A stretch of 54,560 nt of DNA from Carex sylvatica (lineage: Eukaryota > Streptophyta > Magnoliopsida > Poales > Cyperaceae), in NCBI GenBank assembly GCA_964058845.1, contig CAXKVR010000493.1, positions 1 through 54,560 on the forward strand, written 5' to 3'. This document shows positions 10,147 to 21,360 of this stretch, piece after piece. Made by a program: the position numbers and the translations under genes. The notes under the pieces are model-generated. The model did no database searches. It was not told the DNA's origin and saw only the letters and a list, made by a program, of their open reading frames with translations. Numbering within the stretch: the first letter of the stretch is position 1; each line of letters starts with the position of its first letter.

Positions 10147-13100
10147 ATGGTGCGACCTAGAACACGCAACAACACTAACCGACAAGAGCAAGAGACACGT
10201 GACATGCGAGACATTGAGGTGAATGAGTTGAGACAGGTTGTCCAACAACTCCAGCAGCGTCTAGAGCGCGTGGAGGCCTCTGGGTGAGACCGCGATGACT
10301 CCTATCGTGGCTCAGATGGCGAAACATACCGTGACAATGATGAAGAATACAACCCCTTCCACGACAACCACACAGTGGCGTCCAGTGATGAAGAGGCTCC
10401 CCATCAGCGACACACCCGAAGGAACCAGCAGGTTCGACGGGCTTTTAATCTAAAGGCAGATATTTCGGTGTATGAAGGCCGTATACAACCTGATGAGTTC
10501 ATAGATTGGCTCAACACGGTTGAACGTGTCTTTGAATACCAAGATATTCCTGAGGAAGAGAAGGTGAAAATTGTTACCATCAAATTGAAGAAACATGCAT
10601 CTATTTGGTGGGAGCAGCTGAAAATGAAGCGAGCCCGTGAGGGTAAGCAGAAAATTAGAACTTGGGAGAAAATGGTGAAAGATTTGCGGAAGAAGTTTTT
10701 GCCCGAGGGTTACTTGCAAGAGGCATTTATGCAACTACATGGCTTTGTTCAAGGTGACAAAACAGTGGCAGATTACACTGAAGAGTTAGACCATCTCATG
10801 CTAAAGTGTGGTGTTGTAGAACCTGAAGAGCAAACCATTGCATGATATCTTCGTGGACTTCGCAAGGAGATTCATGATGTGGTAACTCTACAGCCCTTTA
10901 TTTCTTATCATGATGTCTTTAAGCTTGCTACAAAAGTAGAAAAGCAGTTCAAGGAGAAAGAAGTCAGAAAATTAGCAAGCTTTGGTGGTAGCCGAACTTT
11001 CAGCCGTGATTATTCAACTAACCGGGGAAGCAATTCACAAACAGCCAAGCCAACAGCAAATAAGGTGGCTCAACCTCCAGCAAAGGTAGTGTCGGCTGGA
11101 CCCTCTAGACCCACATCTAAAACCGTCCAATGCTATCGTTGCAAAGGGTACGGTCACATAATGTCTGAATGCCCAAATCAGCGGGTGTTTACCATTGTTG
11201 AGGAGCTGCTAGAAGAAGAGCATGTGGAATTTGATTCTCCACCCGTTTTTGATGAGCCAACAGAACACGAGGATGTCATTTATGGAGATACGGGTGAGAT
11301 GTTGGTGATTAGATGTGCCTTAAACTCCAGCCCAGTTCAAGATGATGTATGGCTTCGCAACAACATCTTTCATACGCGATGTACTTCACATGGAAAGGTA
11401 TGTGATGTTATCATTGATAGCGGGAGTTGTGAGAATGTTGTTTCTGAAACTATGGTGCAAAAACTGCCACTCAAAACTGAAAAGCACCCAAAGCCGTATA
11501 AACTTTCTTGGTTGCAAAAGGGTAAATCGGTACAAGTTGACCAGCGTTGTTTAGTAAATTTTTCTATTGGTGAAAAGTATCGGGATGAGGTATGGTGTGA
11601 TGTAGTTCCTATGGATGCTTGTCACTTACTTTTGGGAAGGCCTTGGCAGTTTGATAGAAAGGTGTATCATGACGGTTTTAAGAATACATATTCTTTTGAG
11701 ATGAATGGTGTTAAAATTATTTTGGGCCCTTCCAAGATGGACATGATGCCGAAACCAACCCTTAAGGACAGCAATTTCATTCTCTCAAAATCTGAATTTG
11801 CTGAACTTTTTGAGGAATCCCAAATAGCTTTTGCATTGGTGGTGAAAGAAGTTCAGCAGGAAAGCTAGAAAATTCCAGAATTATTGGAGCCTTTACTTGA
11901 ACAGTTTCGGAACCTTGTTCCCGATGAAATTCCAGCAGGTTTACCTCCTATGAGAAGTGTGCAACATTGCATAGACCTAGTCCCTGGTGCAGTATTGCCA
12001 AACAAGGCAGCCTACCGAATGAACCCAACAGAAAATGCCGAGTTACAGCGGCAAGTAGATGAGTTGCTGAGCAAAGGTTTGGTGCGAGAAAGCATGAGTC
12101 CTTGTGCAGTTCCAGCCTTGCTTGTGCCAAAGAAAGATGGTTCATTTCGCATGTGTGTGGATAGTAGAGCGGTGAACAAAATTACTATCAAGTACCGCTT
12201 TCCTATTCCTCGTCTTGATGATATGCTAGATCAACTAAATGGAGCTAGAGTGTTTTCAAAGATTGATCTTAGGAGCGGGTATCATCAGATTCGTATGAGA
12301 CCTGGTGATGAATGGAAGACGGCGTTTAAAACACGTGATGGATTGTTTGAATGGTTGGTGATGCCATTCGGACTTTCTAATGCTCCTAGTACTTTTATGA
12401 GACTAATGAATTTGGTTTTTAAGCCTTTTATTGGCAGATTTGTGGTGGTATATTTTGATGACATACTCATGTATAGCACGGGTGCAGCAGAGCATTTGGA
12501 GCACGTCCGCCAAGTCTTTGAAGTGCTGGCTGAACAGAAACTCTACGTCAATCTGAAGAAGTGCGAGTTTCTAACCCACAGCTTGGTGTTTCTAGGCTAT
12601 GTGGTTTCAGCTGATGGCATTCATGTTGATCCTTTCAAGATTGAAGCCATTCTCTCATGGCCAACTCCAGCCAACATTCATGACATAAGGAGCTTTCATG
12701 GACTAGCCTCATTCTATCGCCGGTTCATTCGTGATTTCAGCACTCTTGTCTCACCAATCATCGAGTGCTTAAAGGGTGGTGTGTTCAAATGGACGAAGGA
12801 AGCTCAAACCAGCTTTGAGCTCATCAAGGAGAAGATGACAGCAGCCCCTATCCTTTCTCTGCCCAATTTTGAAAAGATTTTTGAGCTTGAATGTGATGCA
12901 TCTGGTGTAGGTATTGGTGCAGTTCTCAATCAAGAAGGACGGCCTATTGCCTTCTTTAGTGAGAAGCTTTCAGATTCGCGCAAGAACTACACGACATATG
13001 ACAAGGAGTTTTATGCAATTGTGCGAGCTCTTGGGCATTGGAGACATTATCTCATTTCCAAGGAGTTCATCCTCTACTCCGATCACGAGGCACTGAAATT

Positions 13101-14623
13101 TATTAATGGACAGCACAAGCTCAAGCCGAGGCATGCAAGATGGGTGGAATTTATGCAAGGCTACACATTCCACATCAAGCATAAAAGTGGAGCTTCAAAT
13201 CAGGTGGCAGATGCTTTAAGTAGACGACATTCCTTGTTATACACAATGAAGGTAAATGTTCCGGGGTTTGAATTAATCAAAGAGTTGTATGCTGAAGATG
13301 AGTTCTTTGGCAAGGTGAAAACTGAATGTGCAAAGGGACCATATAAAGAGTTTATGGTGAAGGATGAGTATCTCTTCTATGGCAACCGATTGTGCATTCC
13401 AAATTGTTCTTTGCGGTGGCAGATTATTAAAGAAGTTCATGATGGTGGATTAAGTGGTCATTTCGGGCGAGATAAAACTGTTGCTTTACTCCAAGACCGC
13501 TTCTATTGGCCAAAAATGATAAGAGATGTGAACCATTACATTCTGAGGTGCCGCACTTGTCATTTAGCGAAAACCAAATCCCAAAATTCTGGACTTTACA
13601 CCCCCTTCCTGTACCTATTGCACCTTGGGAAGATGTAGGTATGGACTTTGTTATGGGACTACCCCGAACTCAACGCAGCAAAGATTCAATCATGGTGGTG
13701 GTTGATCGCTTCTCTAAAATGGTGTTCCTTGTGCGAAAACCATGGATGCCACTAATATAGCAGATCTTTATTTCAAGGAGATAGTGAAGTTGCATGGCAT
13801 TCCAAAAACCATCACATCTGATAGAGATCCGAAGTTTGTTGTACATTTCTGGAGAACTCTTTGGCGCAAGATGGGATCAAAGCTGCAGTTTAGTTCAGCA
13901 TATCATCCTCAGACAGATGGACAAACTGAAATTGTGAATCGAAGTTTGGGCAATATGTTGAGAAGTTTAGTGGGTGATAACATACGCCAATGGGACCTTG
14001 TTCTACCTCAAGCTGAATTTGCTTACAATAGGTCCAGCAGCAAGACAACTGGTAAAAGCCCATTTGAAGTGGTGTATGGATGCAATACAAAGTCTCCTCT
14101 TGACCTTGTTTCATTACTAGTCAACCAGAGTTATAGTGCAGATGCAGATGAGCGAGCTAAGGCAATCAAAAACTTGCATGAACAAGTTAGAAAGAGGATT
14201 GAAAAACAGAATCAGAAGTATGAAAGTCAAGCGAACAAGCACCGCAGGGCTGTAATTTTCAAAGAAGGTGATCTTGTGTGGGTGCATTTGAGCAAGGAAA
14301 GGTTTCCACCTGGTCGTCATGCAAAACTCAAACATCGTGGCGATGGACCGTTTAAAATTCTGCAACGCATAGGAGACAATGCATACAAGGTGGAGCTACC
14401 AGGAGATTATGGTGTTTCAGCCACATTCAATGTGAAGGATCTTACTCCATACCATGGCGAAAATGAGCCGAACTCGTGGGCGAGTTCTTTTCAACCGGGG
14501 GAGAATGATGGCGATCATATCATGGCAAGTTTGCAAGTGAGTAATCATGAACAAGGAAGCATGTTCTGGAGCAGATCACAGTTGGAAGATCCAGGTCCAA
14601 GTCAATCTGCAATTAATTCCTGA
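10147..14623 (+). pseudogene. gag-pol polyprotein of the gypsy element, broken by 3 stops and 2 frameshifts
   Basis: One frame runs from ATG 10147 (MVRPRTRNN) to 13638 except for in-frame stops at 10285 (TGA), 10843 (TGA) and 11866 (TAG). Order: gag; CCHC knuckle CYRCKGYGHIMSEC (11131-11172); aspartic protease VIIDSGS (D at 11416); reverse transcriptase with VVVYFDD (YFDD 12451-12462); RNase H ([13 protein letters not shown]); integrase HHCC finger (CRTCH near 13548). The frame then shifts near 13600-13625 and again near 13727-13745. The integrase core continues with [16 protein letters not shown] and TDGQTEIVNRS, then a GDLVWVHL C-terminal part. The stop at 14621-14623 lies inside the 3' LTR. 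Both TGA stops could be C-to-T changes of CGA at CpG sites. As it stands it cannot make a full polyprotein. Confidence 0.93.
14497..14505 (+). other. Polypurine tract of the gypsy element
   Basis: GGGGGAGAA directly precedes the 3' LTR. It is the plus-strand primer in reverse transcription. It also lies inside the pol frame. Confidence 0.88.
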
Positions 14624-15049
14624 AATAGTTTTCTGGACAGATTCAAAACAGATTCCAGATTCTTCTAGGTGATGGATGCGTGTGAACAGAACGTGGTCAT
14701 TAAAGAGTTATCTAGTCAGCAGTTTTAAATATTTTCTTGAGTCTTGTAGCAACTTCTGGAATGTCCAGGAGAGTCCTTTGAGTTTCTCTAGATTTTATTA
14801 TATTTTGGTAACAGCAATATTAGTTAATGTTATATTAATTATCTAAGAACTTTCTAGAGTTGTAAGGAGGCTAGATAAAGCCCCTAGTATAATGTAAGAA
14901 GGAGAAATAGAGGGAACAGATGAAAAGTTTATCTTTGAGTTAAGTTTATTTCCTCTTTTATCTTGCTGTGAGTTGAGAGTATCCTCCAGTTGAGATTTTA
15001 TCGTTGAACGTGTGCGCGTCTTTGAACAATTCTAGCTTGAATGCTATCA
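14506..15049 (+). repeat. 3' LTR of the gypsy element
   Basis: 544 bp, followed by target duplication GAGGG at 15050-15054. The first 118 bases are the coding end of pol. Confidence 0.95.
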
Positions 15050-15059
15050 GAGGGTGCGT

Positions 15060-15690
15060 ATCTTCTGAGATATCTCAACTTTTGCGTGCCGTGACCAAAT
15101 TGTGCCGTGTCGTGCCAATCCCGTATCTAAAAAGAGAAGAGGATCGGAATATAACTGACCTTTATCTAAAAATAGTAATATATAGCTAATCCCGTATCTT
15201 CCGTGTCTCCCGTTCCGTGTCGTGCCGTGTTTCGTGCCGTGCCGTATCTTCTTTGCTAACAATTGGTCACGGCACGGGACACGCGAGGCACGACACGTAT
15301 CTGACACCCGTGCCGTGCCGTGCCGTGCCGTGCCATTCCGTGACGGAGCCAGCTCCGGTGTGCCATTTTTCCCACTCTACCGGTGCCTATTCGAGGAGTC
15401 CACATCGTCTGCATTAACGCAAAAGAGAATCTTTTGAGTTAATAGATATGGACCGTCCGATTGTAAACGGAGCCCATCCGGCTCCCGCCTAAACCATAGG
15501 AGTCTTCAATATTAGTGCAGATTTAATTTACACGAATCTTAAAGCTAATCGAACGATATATATGTATTAACTCAAAAGTTTCTTTTTTGCGTTAATGCAG
15601 AGGATACAGATTCCTATTGGGGGTAGCGCAGGGGCCATTATTTTGATTTTCCAAAAAGTCAGCAAAATTTGAGATATCTCAGAGGATTTG
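15060..15690. repeat. Composite repeat block bounded by a 24-bp inverted repeat
   Basis: TCTGAGATATCTCAACTTTT at about 15063-15082 is inverted at about 15661-15684 (ATTTGAGATATCTCAGA). Between them lies a family I segment rich in GTGCCGTG, with five tandem copies of GTGCC near 15309-15335 and a right end CCATTTTTCCCACTCTA at about 15364-15380. After it comes a family F MITE (15396-15613). The bounding repeat may be the end of an older host element. The GC-rich open frames at 15047-15437 are products of the GTGCC repeats. Confidence 0.5.
15396..15613. repeat. MITE, family F, copy 1
   Basis: The left arm GTCTGCATTAACGCAAAA...TTTTGAGTTAATA is mirrored by the right arm TATTAACTCAAAAG...TTTTGCGTTAATGCAGAGGA, with pairing over about 55 bp. 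The interior includes CCGTCCGATTGTAAACGGAG. Relatives are at 19018, 29359 and 39308. Confidence 0.7.
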
Positions 15691-16782
15691 AATTCGCGGA
15701 GACAGCGGGGAGAAAAAGCAAAACGCGTGGAAAATTCTGTTGAATTACTATGCGGCTTTTCATGTAGTGGATATGTTTTTAATTAAATTTAGATTTCTAC
15801 AAGTTTGACAATATGAAACAGATGTATAAAATCAAAATTATTTATTAAAGGCTGAGATTGAGATCTGTTTTAATGAATGGCTGAGATTTATGAAATCAAC
15901 GGCTCAAATCTTCTCTGGATAAATAAAGAGTTGGGTCCCAAAAAAATATACATACTATTTAGTAGGAATGATATATATATATATATATATATATACACTG
16001 TTCCTCTCGGCGCAGCTAAGATACAAATGCGAAATGCGGCACTTATCCATTGCATTGTGGGCTCGTGGCACGTTGCATCGGTTATATATATATCTGCATC
16101 ACTGCCAAGTTTGACACTGTTCAATCTAACACCGCTGATTACAGTGACAGTTCATCAGTTCTTTGAAAGGCCTCTTTAGCTCTTGCTAAAGCCGAAATAA
16201 CTCATTACAACTGACTACATGGACCACAGGTTGGCTCTCCCTTCAGTTCAAGTTACAAACAATAATTTCTAATTCTATGATTGTTGTATATCTCCCTAGA
16301 ATATACATTTTTTTATTTTTTTTATTTTTACAGTAATTATCAAGTATATTTTTATTAATTAAATATAAAATTACATCTATTGTTCTACATTCAGATTAAC
16401 TCTAAAATTTTATTTTCTTCATCCTGAAACTATTACGTTGTGTATTTACTTGTGCTCGACGAAAATCGTGATTAATTTTAATTTTTAATATCCATGTAAT
16501 TGATTAATTTTAAGATGCATTTTTTTTATGATAGATATTATTTTAATTAGAAATTAAAATTTAGAGGTGTTCGAAATTATTTAGATAAAGCGTTGATAAA
16601 ATTTGGATCAGTTTTAAATTAAATTGTACTATATATTAGAGATTTTAAAATTTAAACTGTACAATATTAATGAAAGTCCGAATATCTTTCAAATCTAATC
16701 AAGTATGATGCATGTACTATTTTACAAATAAAAATTATAGTTACAAATTCATTTTTTTAATTTGAACAACATTGCAATATAT
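15691..16782. other. Intergenic, AT-rich
   Basis: No gene. An (AT)n tract lies at 15970-15996. TTGGCTCTCCCTTCAGTTCA at about 16231-16250 resembles a miR159/319-type target by chance, but no gene or hairpin surrounds it. Confidence 0.5.
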
Positions 16783-16898
16783 CAAAGGTAGAAGGTCAAG
16801 CCACCCAACTATTTAATATCTAAAAAAAAAATAGATTTTGAACCTGTGATCTATGTGAAGAGCATTACTAATTATGTCATCAGATCAAATACTGGTTT
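16783..16898 (-). mobile_element. SINE, same family as 4176-4336, copy 2 (degenerate)
   Basis: On the - strand it holds the B-box-like ACAGGTTCAAAATCT, an internal A/T run and TTAAATAGTTGGGTGGCTTG, which aligns with the tail of copy 1. The head is diverged and I cannot define target duplications. Confidence 0.6.
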
Positions 16899-17374
16899 TG
16901 TATCAAATATATGTAAATTAAGATAGATGTATTTAGTAATGTGCATTATTGTTATCGTCCTAATAGACATTTAAAATAAAAGCACTATAATTTAACAATT
17001 GGCAGTGTTTGTAAGATCTACTATTAAATCTTAAAACCTTCATGCAAAAAGTAATTTTTATGGTAACTCAATTTGTTTTAAAGAAAAAAATTGATACGGT
17101 TGTTTTTGTATTTTTATATATTTTATTGCTACGCCTTTGCATATAAGACATACAAATTTAAGAAAACACATCATTTTATAAAAAAAAAACGAAGAAATTT
17201 TGATAATATTATTGTTTCTCACATTTTTGTAAAAGACGGAATAATTACACTAGCGTTCAATTTTTTTTTGTTATGAAGAAAAATATTGTAGAGAAGAAAT
17301 TGTCCTTTAAAATCAAAATGTATCGTATGAAATAGATGTTGAAGTTATGTAACATGATATTTTTTTTAATAAAG
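16899..17374. other. Intergenic, nothing recognised
   Basis: Very AT-rich DNA without a coding or repeat signature that I can name. Confidence 0.45.
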
Positions 17375-17492
17375 ATGTTAATTGATCAGCTAACTATTTA
17401 ATATTTACAAAAAATTCTTCTATTTAAATTTTTGAACTTATGATCTCTTACACAAATAATATTGTCTTTGTCAGTAGATCAAATATTAGTTC
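17375..17492 (-). mobile_element. SINE, same family, copy 3 (degenerate)
   Basis: On the - strand it reads TATTTGATCTACTGACAAAG, GATCATAAGTTCAAAAATTT and ATTAAATAGTTAGCTGATCA. These match copy 2 in the same order. Confidence 0.55.
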
Positions 17493-18283
17493 TTAAAATT
17501 ATAACAAGATATTATGCATTACATAGATTGAATTTAACTTGAGTAATATTTATTCTTAAATATTTACCACAACGATTTGAATCATACATAAATATATAAA
17601 GGCACAATATAGAGATAATTGTAGAGAGAGAGAACAAAGAACCTTATTCCTTGGATCATCTTCTCAAAACAAGACAAGGGGGAGTTGCCTAGGGGGACTC
17701 GGTGTTTCTATCTCCTGCCACTTAGTTCCAACCCGGTAATCTATCCGTTGTTTTTTTTCTTTATTTTTCCATACTAATATTTATTTTCTCTGCTCTTATT
17801 AAAGATGCAGAGAGGGATGTTTGATAGCCATTGATCACTGTTCATGGCCTGCCAGTGACCCACACTGTGCCACAAGCCCATGTGTTCTTTAATTTGTTCC
17901 ACTTGCTCTCATTTAATGCTATATTATAGGCATAGCTCACCTCCACTTTACAACCTAAACCAGATATGTCCCTTGTAGATTCAACATGGTATATTAATTT
18001 GTTGAATCCATAATTCATATATATATTAAGCCTAAGTTTAGGGTACAGATACTTACAACTCAGTTTTTGCTTCATACAAGACATGAACAATATTAGTCAA
18101 ATCTAATATATGATATATGATAAAAGTCAAAAATTGCTATGTCAATATCATATATTAGGCCTCAGTTTTAAGTACAAGTGTTCAGAGTGGCATGTTTGAT
18201 TTTGTTATTATGTTGCGCTGAATATTTTCTTAAATTTATAAGATTTAAGCAGGCACTTGCCCAGTAAACCGAACAAAAAATGG
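17493..18283. other. Intergenic, nothing recognised
   Basis: It contains a short GA tract near 17623 and a T run near 17750. TATCATATATTAGGCCTCAG near 18146 partly repeats sequence at 18016-18040. No gene signal. Confidence 0.45.
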
Positions 18284-18405
18284 GTGCATATATTGACAGA
18301 GATGTTTTGACTTCACGCAGAGACAATTAATAGTGACAAAGTGATTATCTTATATGACTGATGTACTGAGTGAAGTAAAAATAGCTCTGTCAATATCCCA
18401 TGCAG
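18284..18405. repeat. Short hairpin element, family G, copy 1
   Basis: GCATATATTGACAGAGATGT on the left pairs with AATAGCTCTGTCAATAT on the right, giving an imperfect stem of about 28 bp and a loop of about 70 bases. Similar hairpins lie at 28918 and 44140, and a fragment near 23225. It is MITE-like; a small-RNA precursor is possible but unproven. Confidence 0.55.
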
Positions 18406-19017
18406 AAAACAGTATCTATTTTCTGAAACTAGAAATGGATATCTCCAGTAAGGTGATGACGGAGAGGAGTCAATGTTTATAAATCCAGTCAAAATATCAG
18501 CAGTGAAACCAGGACCTTTTTTTACCTTTCCTTTAAAGACTGCACAGAGGCACTTCCACTACTGGCAACCTGCGCTGGGCATTTCTAGCTAATCATCTTA
18601 GAATAAATGAAACTTTCAAACAAACAATGTCTAACTTCTGTATTTACAACCTGTTACATATCATTAAAGCTTATATATTTAATGATATAAGGTCCGGTGG
18701 GAAGTTATGCAGGGGGTCAAAAGCATTTTTGTCTTTGGCAATTAAGAGACCCCTGTAACATGGCAGCAAAAATGCATGATTCACATCTCCCAAACAATTT
18801 CTCATTTTATCTTCAAATTAAGTTTCATTGTGAATGAAGCATATAATGTGATTTTGGCTGTGGAATTTTTTGTATATGGTTTAATGTTTTCAAACAACAA
18901 ATTTTTAGATTTTCAATATTTTTATTATGCTTTTATATTTTCTTATTTTCATTGAAGTTCTCTGTTTAGCAAATATAGAAGTCAACCCTTTTGAGTTATT
19001 TATGCTTTAATTTCATA
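18406..19017. other. Intergenic, nothing recognised
   Basis: AT-rich DNA without coding features; TTTTGAGTTATTTATGC near 18990 may be a scrap of family F. Confidence 0.4.
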
Positions 19018-19198
19018 ATTAATATCCTCTGCAATAACGTTTAGTATGAGTTTAAATCTGAACCGCCGCTCATTACACGCCAGTACGGATCTTAAAAGGA
19101 TTTTTTTTATTACAGGAATATATCAGATTGGTCTGAATTATAATCAGACGACCCGAAGCTAAACTCAAACGGTTCGTTAATGCAGAGGATGCGGACTC
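19018..19198. repeat. MITE, family F, copy 2
   Basis: The left end ATCCTCTGCAATAACG pairs with the right end CGTTAATGCAGAGGATGCGG. Inner bases GAGTTTAAATCTGA and AAGCTAAACTC continue the pairing. Confidence 0.65.
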
Positions 19199-21260
19199 AT
19201 AATATCAGTCAACCAAATATACAAATTACAAAACAATGTTTTTCTCTAGTAATGCAGTAGGAGAAATAAAAAGAAAAAAGAAAAAGAAAAGGAAAAGAGG
19301 TAAATTAGGAGATGACTATCATTGTAGTAGAAGCAAAGTGCAGCTGGCTGGCTAGCTAGCTAGCAACAGTAGGGATTTCTCTTTTAATGCTATGTATTTT
19401 TTCCTCTATACTTAAAAGCCCAGTGATATTTTTAGCAAATAGCAATGCATGTTAAAGTACTAGTTTAAGATGACAAAGGCTGGACATGCATAAAACAACC
19501 AAAGAAGAGCTTAGTTTAGTTTATAAATTTCAGTAAATATGGCAGAGACAACAGCAACAAAAGGATGAAGCACAGCATCTTGCATCAGAACAGAGATAAA
19601 CATAGATAGATACCGAGTTAGAGAGAGAAAGAGAGAAGTTGAAGAGAGAGAAAGGTCAGATGTGTGTCTGAATGCTCAGTCTGTCTGTCTGTCTGAACCC
19701 CTCTGCACTCGGTCATAATAATAATAATAATAATAAATAGTAATATTAACAACAATCATATAAATAATATAGGTACACTGTACACAGGCTCTCTCCTCAG
19801 CTTTCAGGGGCCAGTGCCTGACATCCTTTTACTTAATATTTTTTGTCTTTAATTTCATTCAATCCCTATTGATTTCTATGTTCCTAAGTTTGTAAATTTC
19901 TCCGTTTGTATGGTTCATATATATATATATATATATTTTAACTTAAAAAGGAATAATAATAATAATACGTGTATATATATTAGACTGCGTGTATCTGTGT
20001 CTGATTTTGAGATTCGATTTACTTATTTTTTTGATACATTTCTTAGTTTCTTTTTAATGCAGTAGGACTGGAGAGGTCCTCATATACCAGACAATTTGTA
20101 ATCACCAAGTTTAAGTAATAAGATAATTAAATCCATGAATGATTCACATCACACCCAACCCACTTGTTTTGTACCGAATTGCTGACTCAAATCCCCATTA
20201 AATAAACAAGTTTTTTCAAACATCCAACTCTCAAATCAATTAGGAGAGAGAGAGAGAGAGAGAGGAGAAAGAAAGTGTGATATAAGCATGCAACGACACA
20301 GGAGATTCTGCAGGCCTCACTCTGCATCTTGACTGAATGACCCATCACCCTCCCTTTGATTTGTACTCAAATCTAGCTAGAAGCTTAGCATCTCTACCTA
20401 TCCTTCTTATTATTATTAGGAATTGCTATCCCACTCAAAATTTGCACTTGTATGATTTTCTTTATTGAAAATTAATTATTGTATGACAAGTTATTTAATA
20501 CGTAAATATTCATGTTTTCCAATATTAAAAGTTATAATGCTATTATTTGTTTTTAGTGTTATAGGCTTATAGCTAACTATAGTATTTTTTTTAACATTAT
20601 TGCGATGACGCGATAATCGCTATTTAGAACTTTCATCATAACAGATATTCATGAAAAACATAAATTTTGAAGACTTAATACATAATGATCATTACACAAA
20701 TTAATGACATGCTGATAAATATATCATATCTAATAACAACGAGAGCACCTGTTTAAAATAAAGAAGTCTTGCTACCATATACACGATTATATAATTTTTT
20801 TAGTGTCTAATTTAAAACAAGTTGATTTTTTTTACATCACTATAAAAAAGTTATAGAAACAAAAATGCATTATCCATCTAAAATTTCTATAAAAAGTGAA
20901 AATGTTCATGATAAATAGTAGAAGTTACAACAAAAATTGATGAAAAGTAGTGAGATAGATTTCTATTTTTGACAATCAATATTTTTTTTTTGAGATAAAG
21001 TCCTTACATATGTTGACAATCAATACAATTCATACAAAAAAAATAAAAAATAAAAACCTCAAGCAACAGTTTTGGGGAAACAGTACTGGAGACAAGTTAC
21101 AATTCTATTTTTTCTTTAAAACTAACAAAACAAAACAGAGTACTGCATGCAATGAATGCAATCAGTCTCTCCATTTTAACCATCTCAATCGCTACTAGCC
21201 CAATGCTATGGAAACCTATAACACCATAAAACATATATAATAAAAAAAAAACTAATACCC
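19199..21260. other. Upstream region of the GRF gene
   Basis: No coding signal. It holds GA-rich tracts (about 19618-19655 and 20243-20264), (CTGT)n at 19680-19694, (ATA)n at 19714-19737 and an (AT)n tract at 19916-19936. A right-end fragment of family C, ending CGCTATTTAGAACTTT, lies at about 20530-20630. GA tracts are common in plant promoters, but no specific site can be claimed. Confidence 0.5.
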
Positions 21261-21271
21261 TTCCTAATTCT

Positions 21272-21283
21272 CTATATATAAAC
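21272..21283 (+). promoter_or_regulatory. Candidate TATA box of the GRF gene
   Basis: CTATATATAAAC lies 78-89 bases before the ATG at 21361. It is followed by a CT-rich leader (CTCTATTCTCCTCTCCGCTT), a typical plant 5' UTR. Confidence 0.6.
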
Positions 21284-21360
21284 CCAAGCCCTCTATTCTC
21301 CTCTCCGCTTCTTTCTTTTCTCAACACTTGTCCCTTTAATTCTTTGTGCTCTTTGAAAAG

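Larger units (their letters stand above)
9577..15049 (+). mobile_element. Complete Ty3/gypsy LTR retrotransposon, coding-defective
   Basis: A 5473-bp element with identical-length LTRs (9577-10120 and 14506-15049, 544 bp each). The LTRs run from TGATGG to CTATCA and differ at two positions that I can see. A 5-bp target duplication GAGGG lies at 9572-9576 and 15050-15054. The primer-binding site is 10123-10134 and the polypurine tract 14497-14505. The order gag, protease, reverse transcriptase, RNase H, integrase identifies Ty3/gypsy. There is no clear chromodomain, and the frame continues into the 3' LTR. That arrangement, and the gag style, suggest the chromovirus CRM side of the family, but I hold this lightly. 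Confidence 0.95.

Noticed and set aside
15047..15437. GC-rich open frames in three frames
   Set aside because: They are translations of GTGCC/GGCAC tandem repeats.
16231..16253. Resemblance to a miR159/319 target site
   Set aside because: The match is partial, no coding frame surrounds it and no complementary arm for a precursor is nearby.
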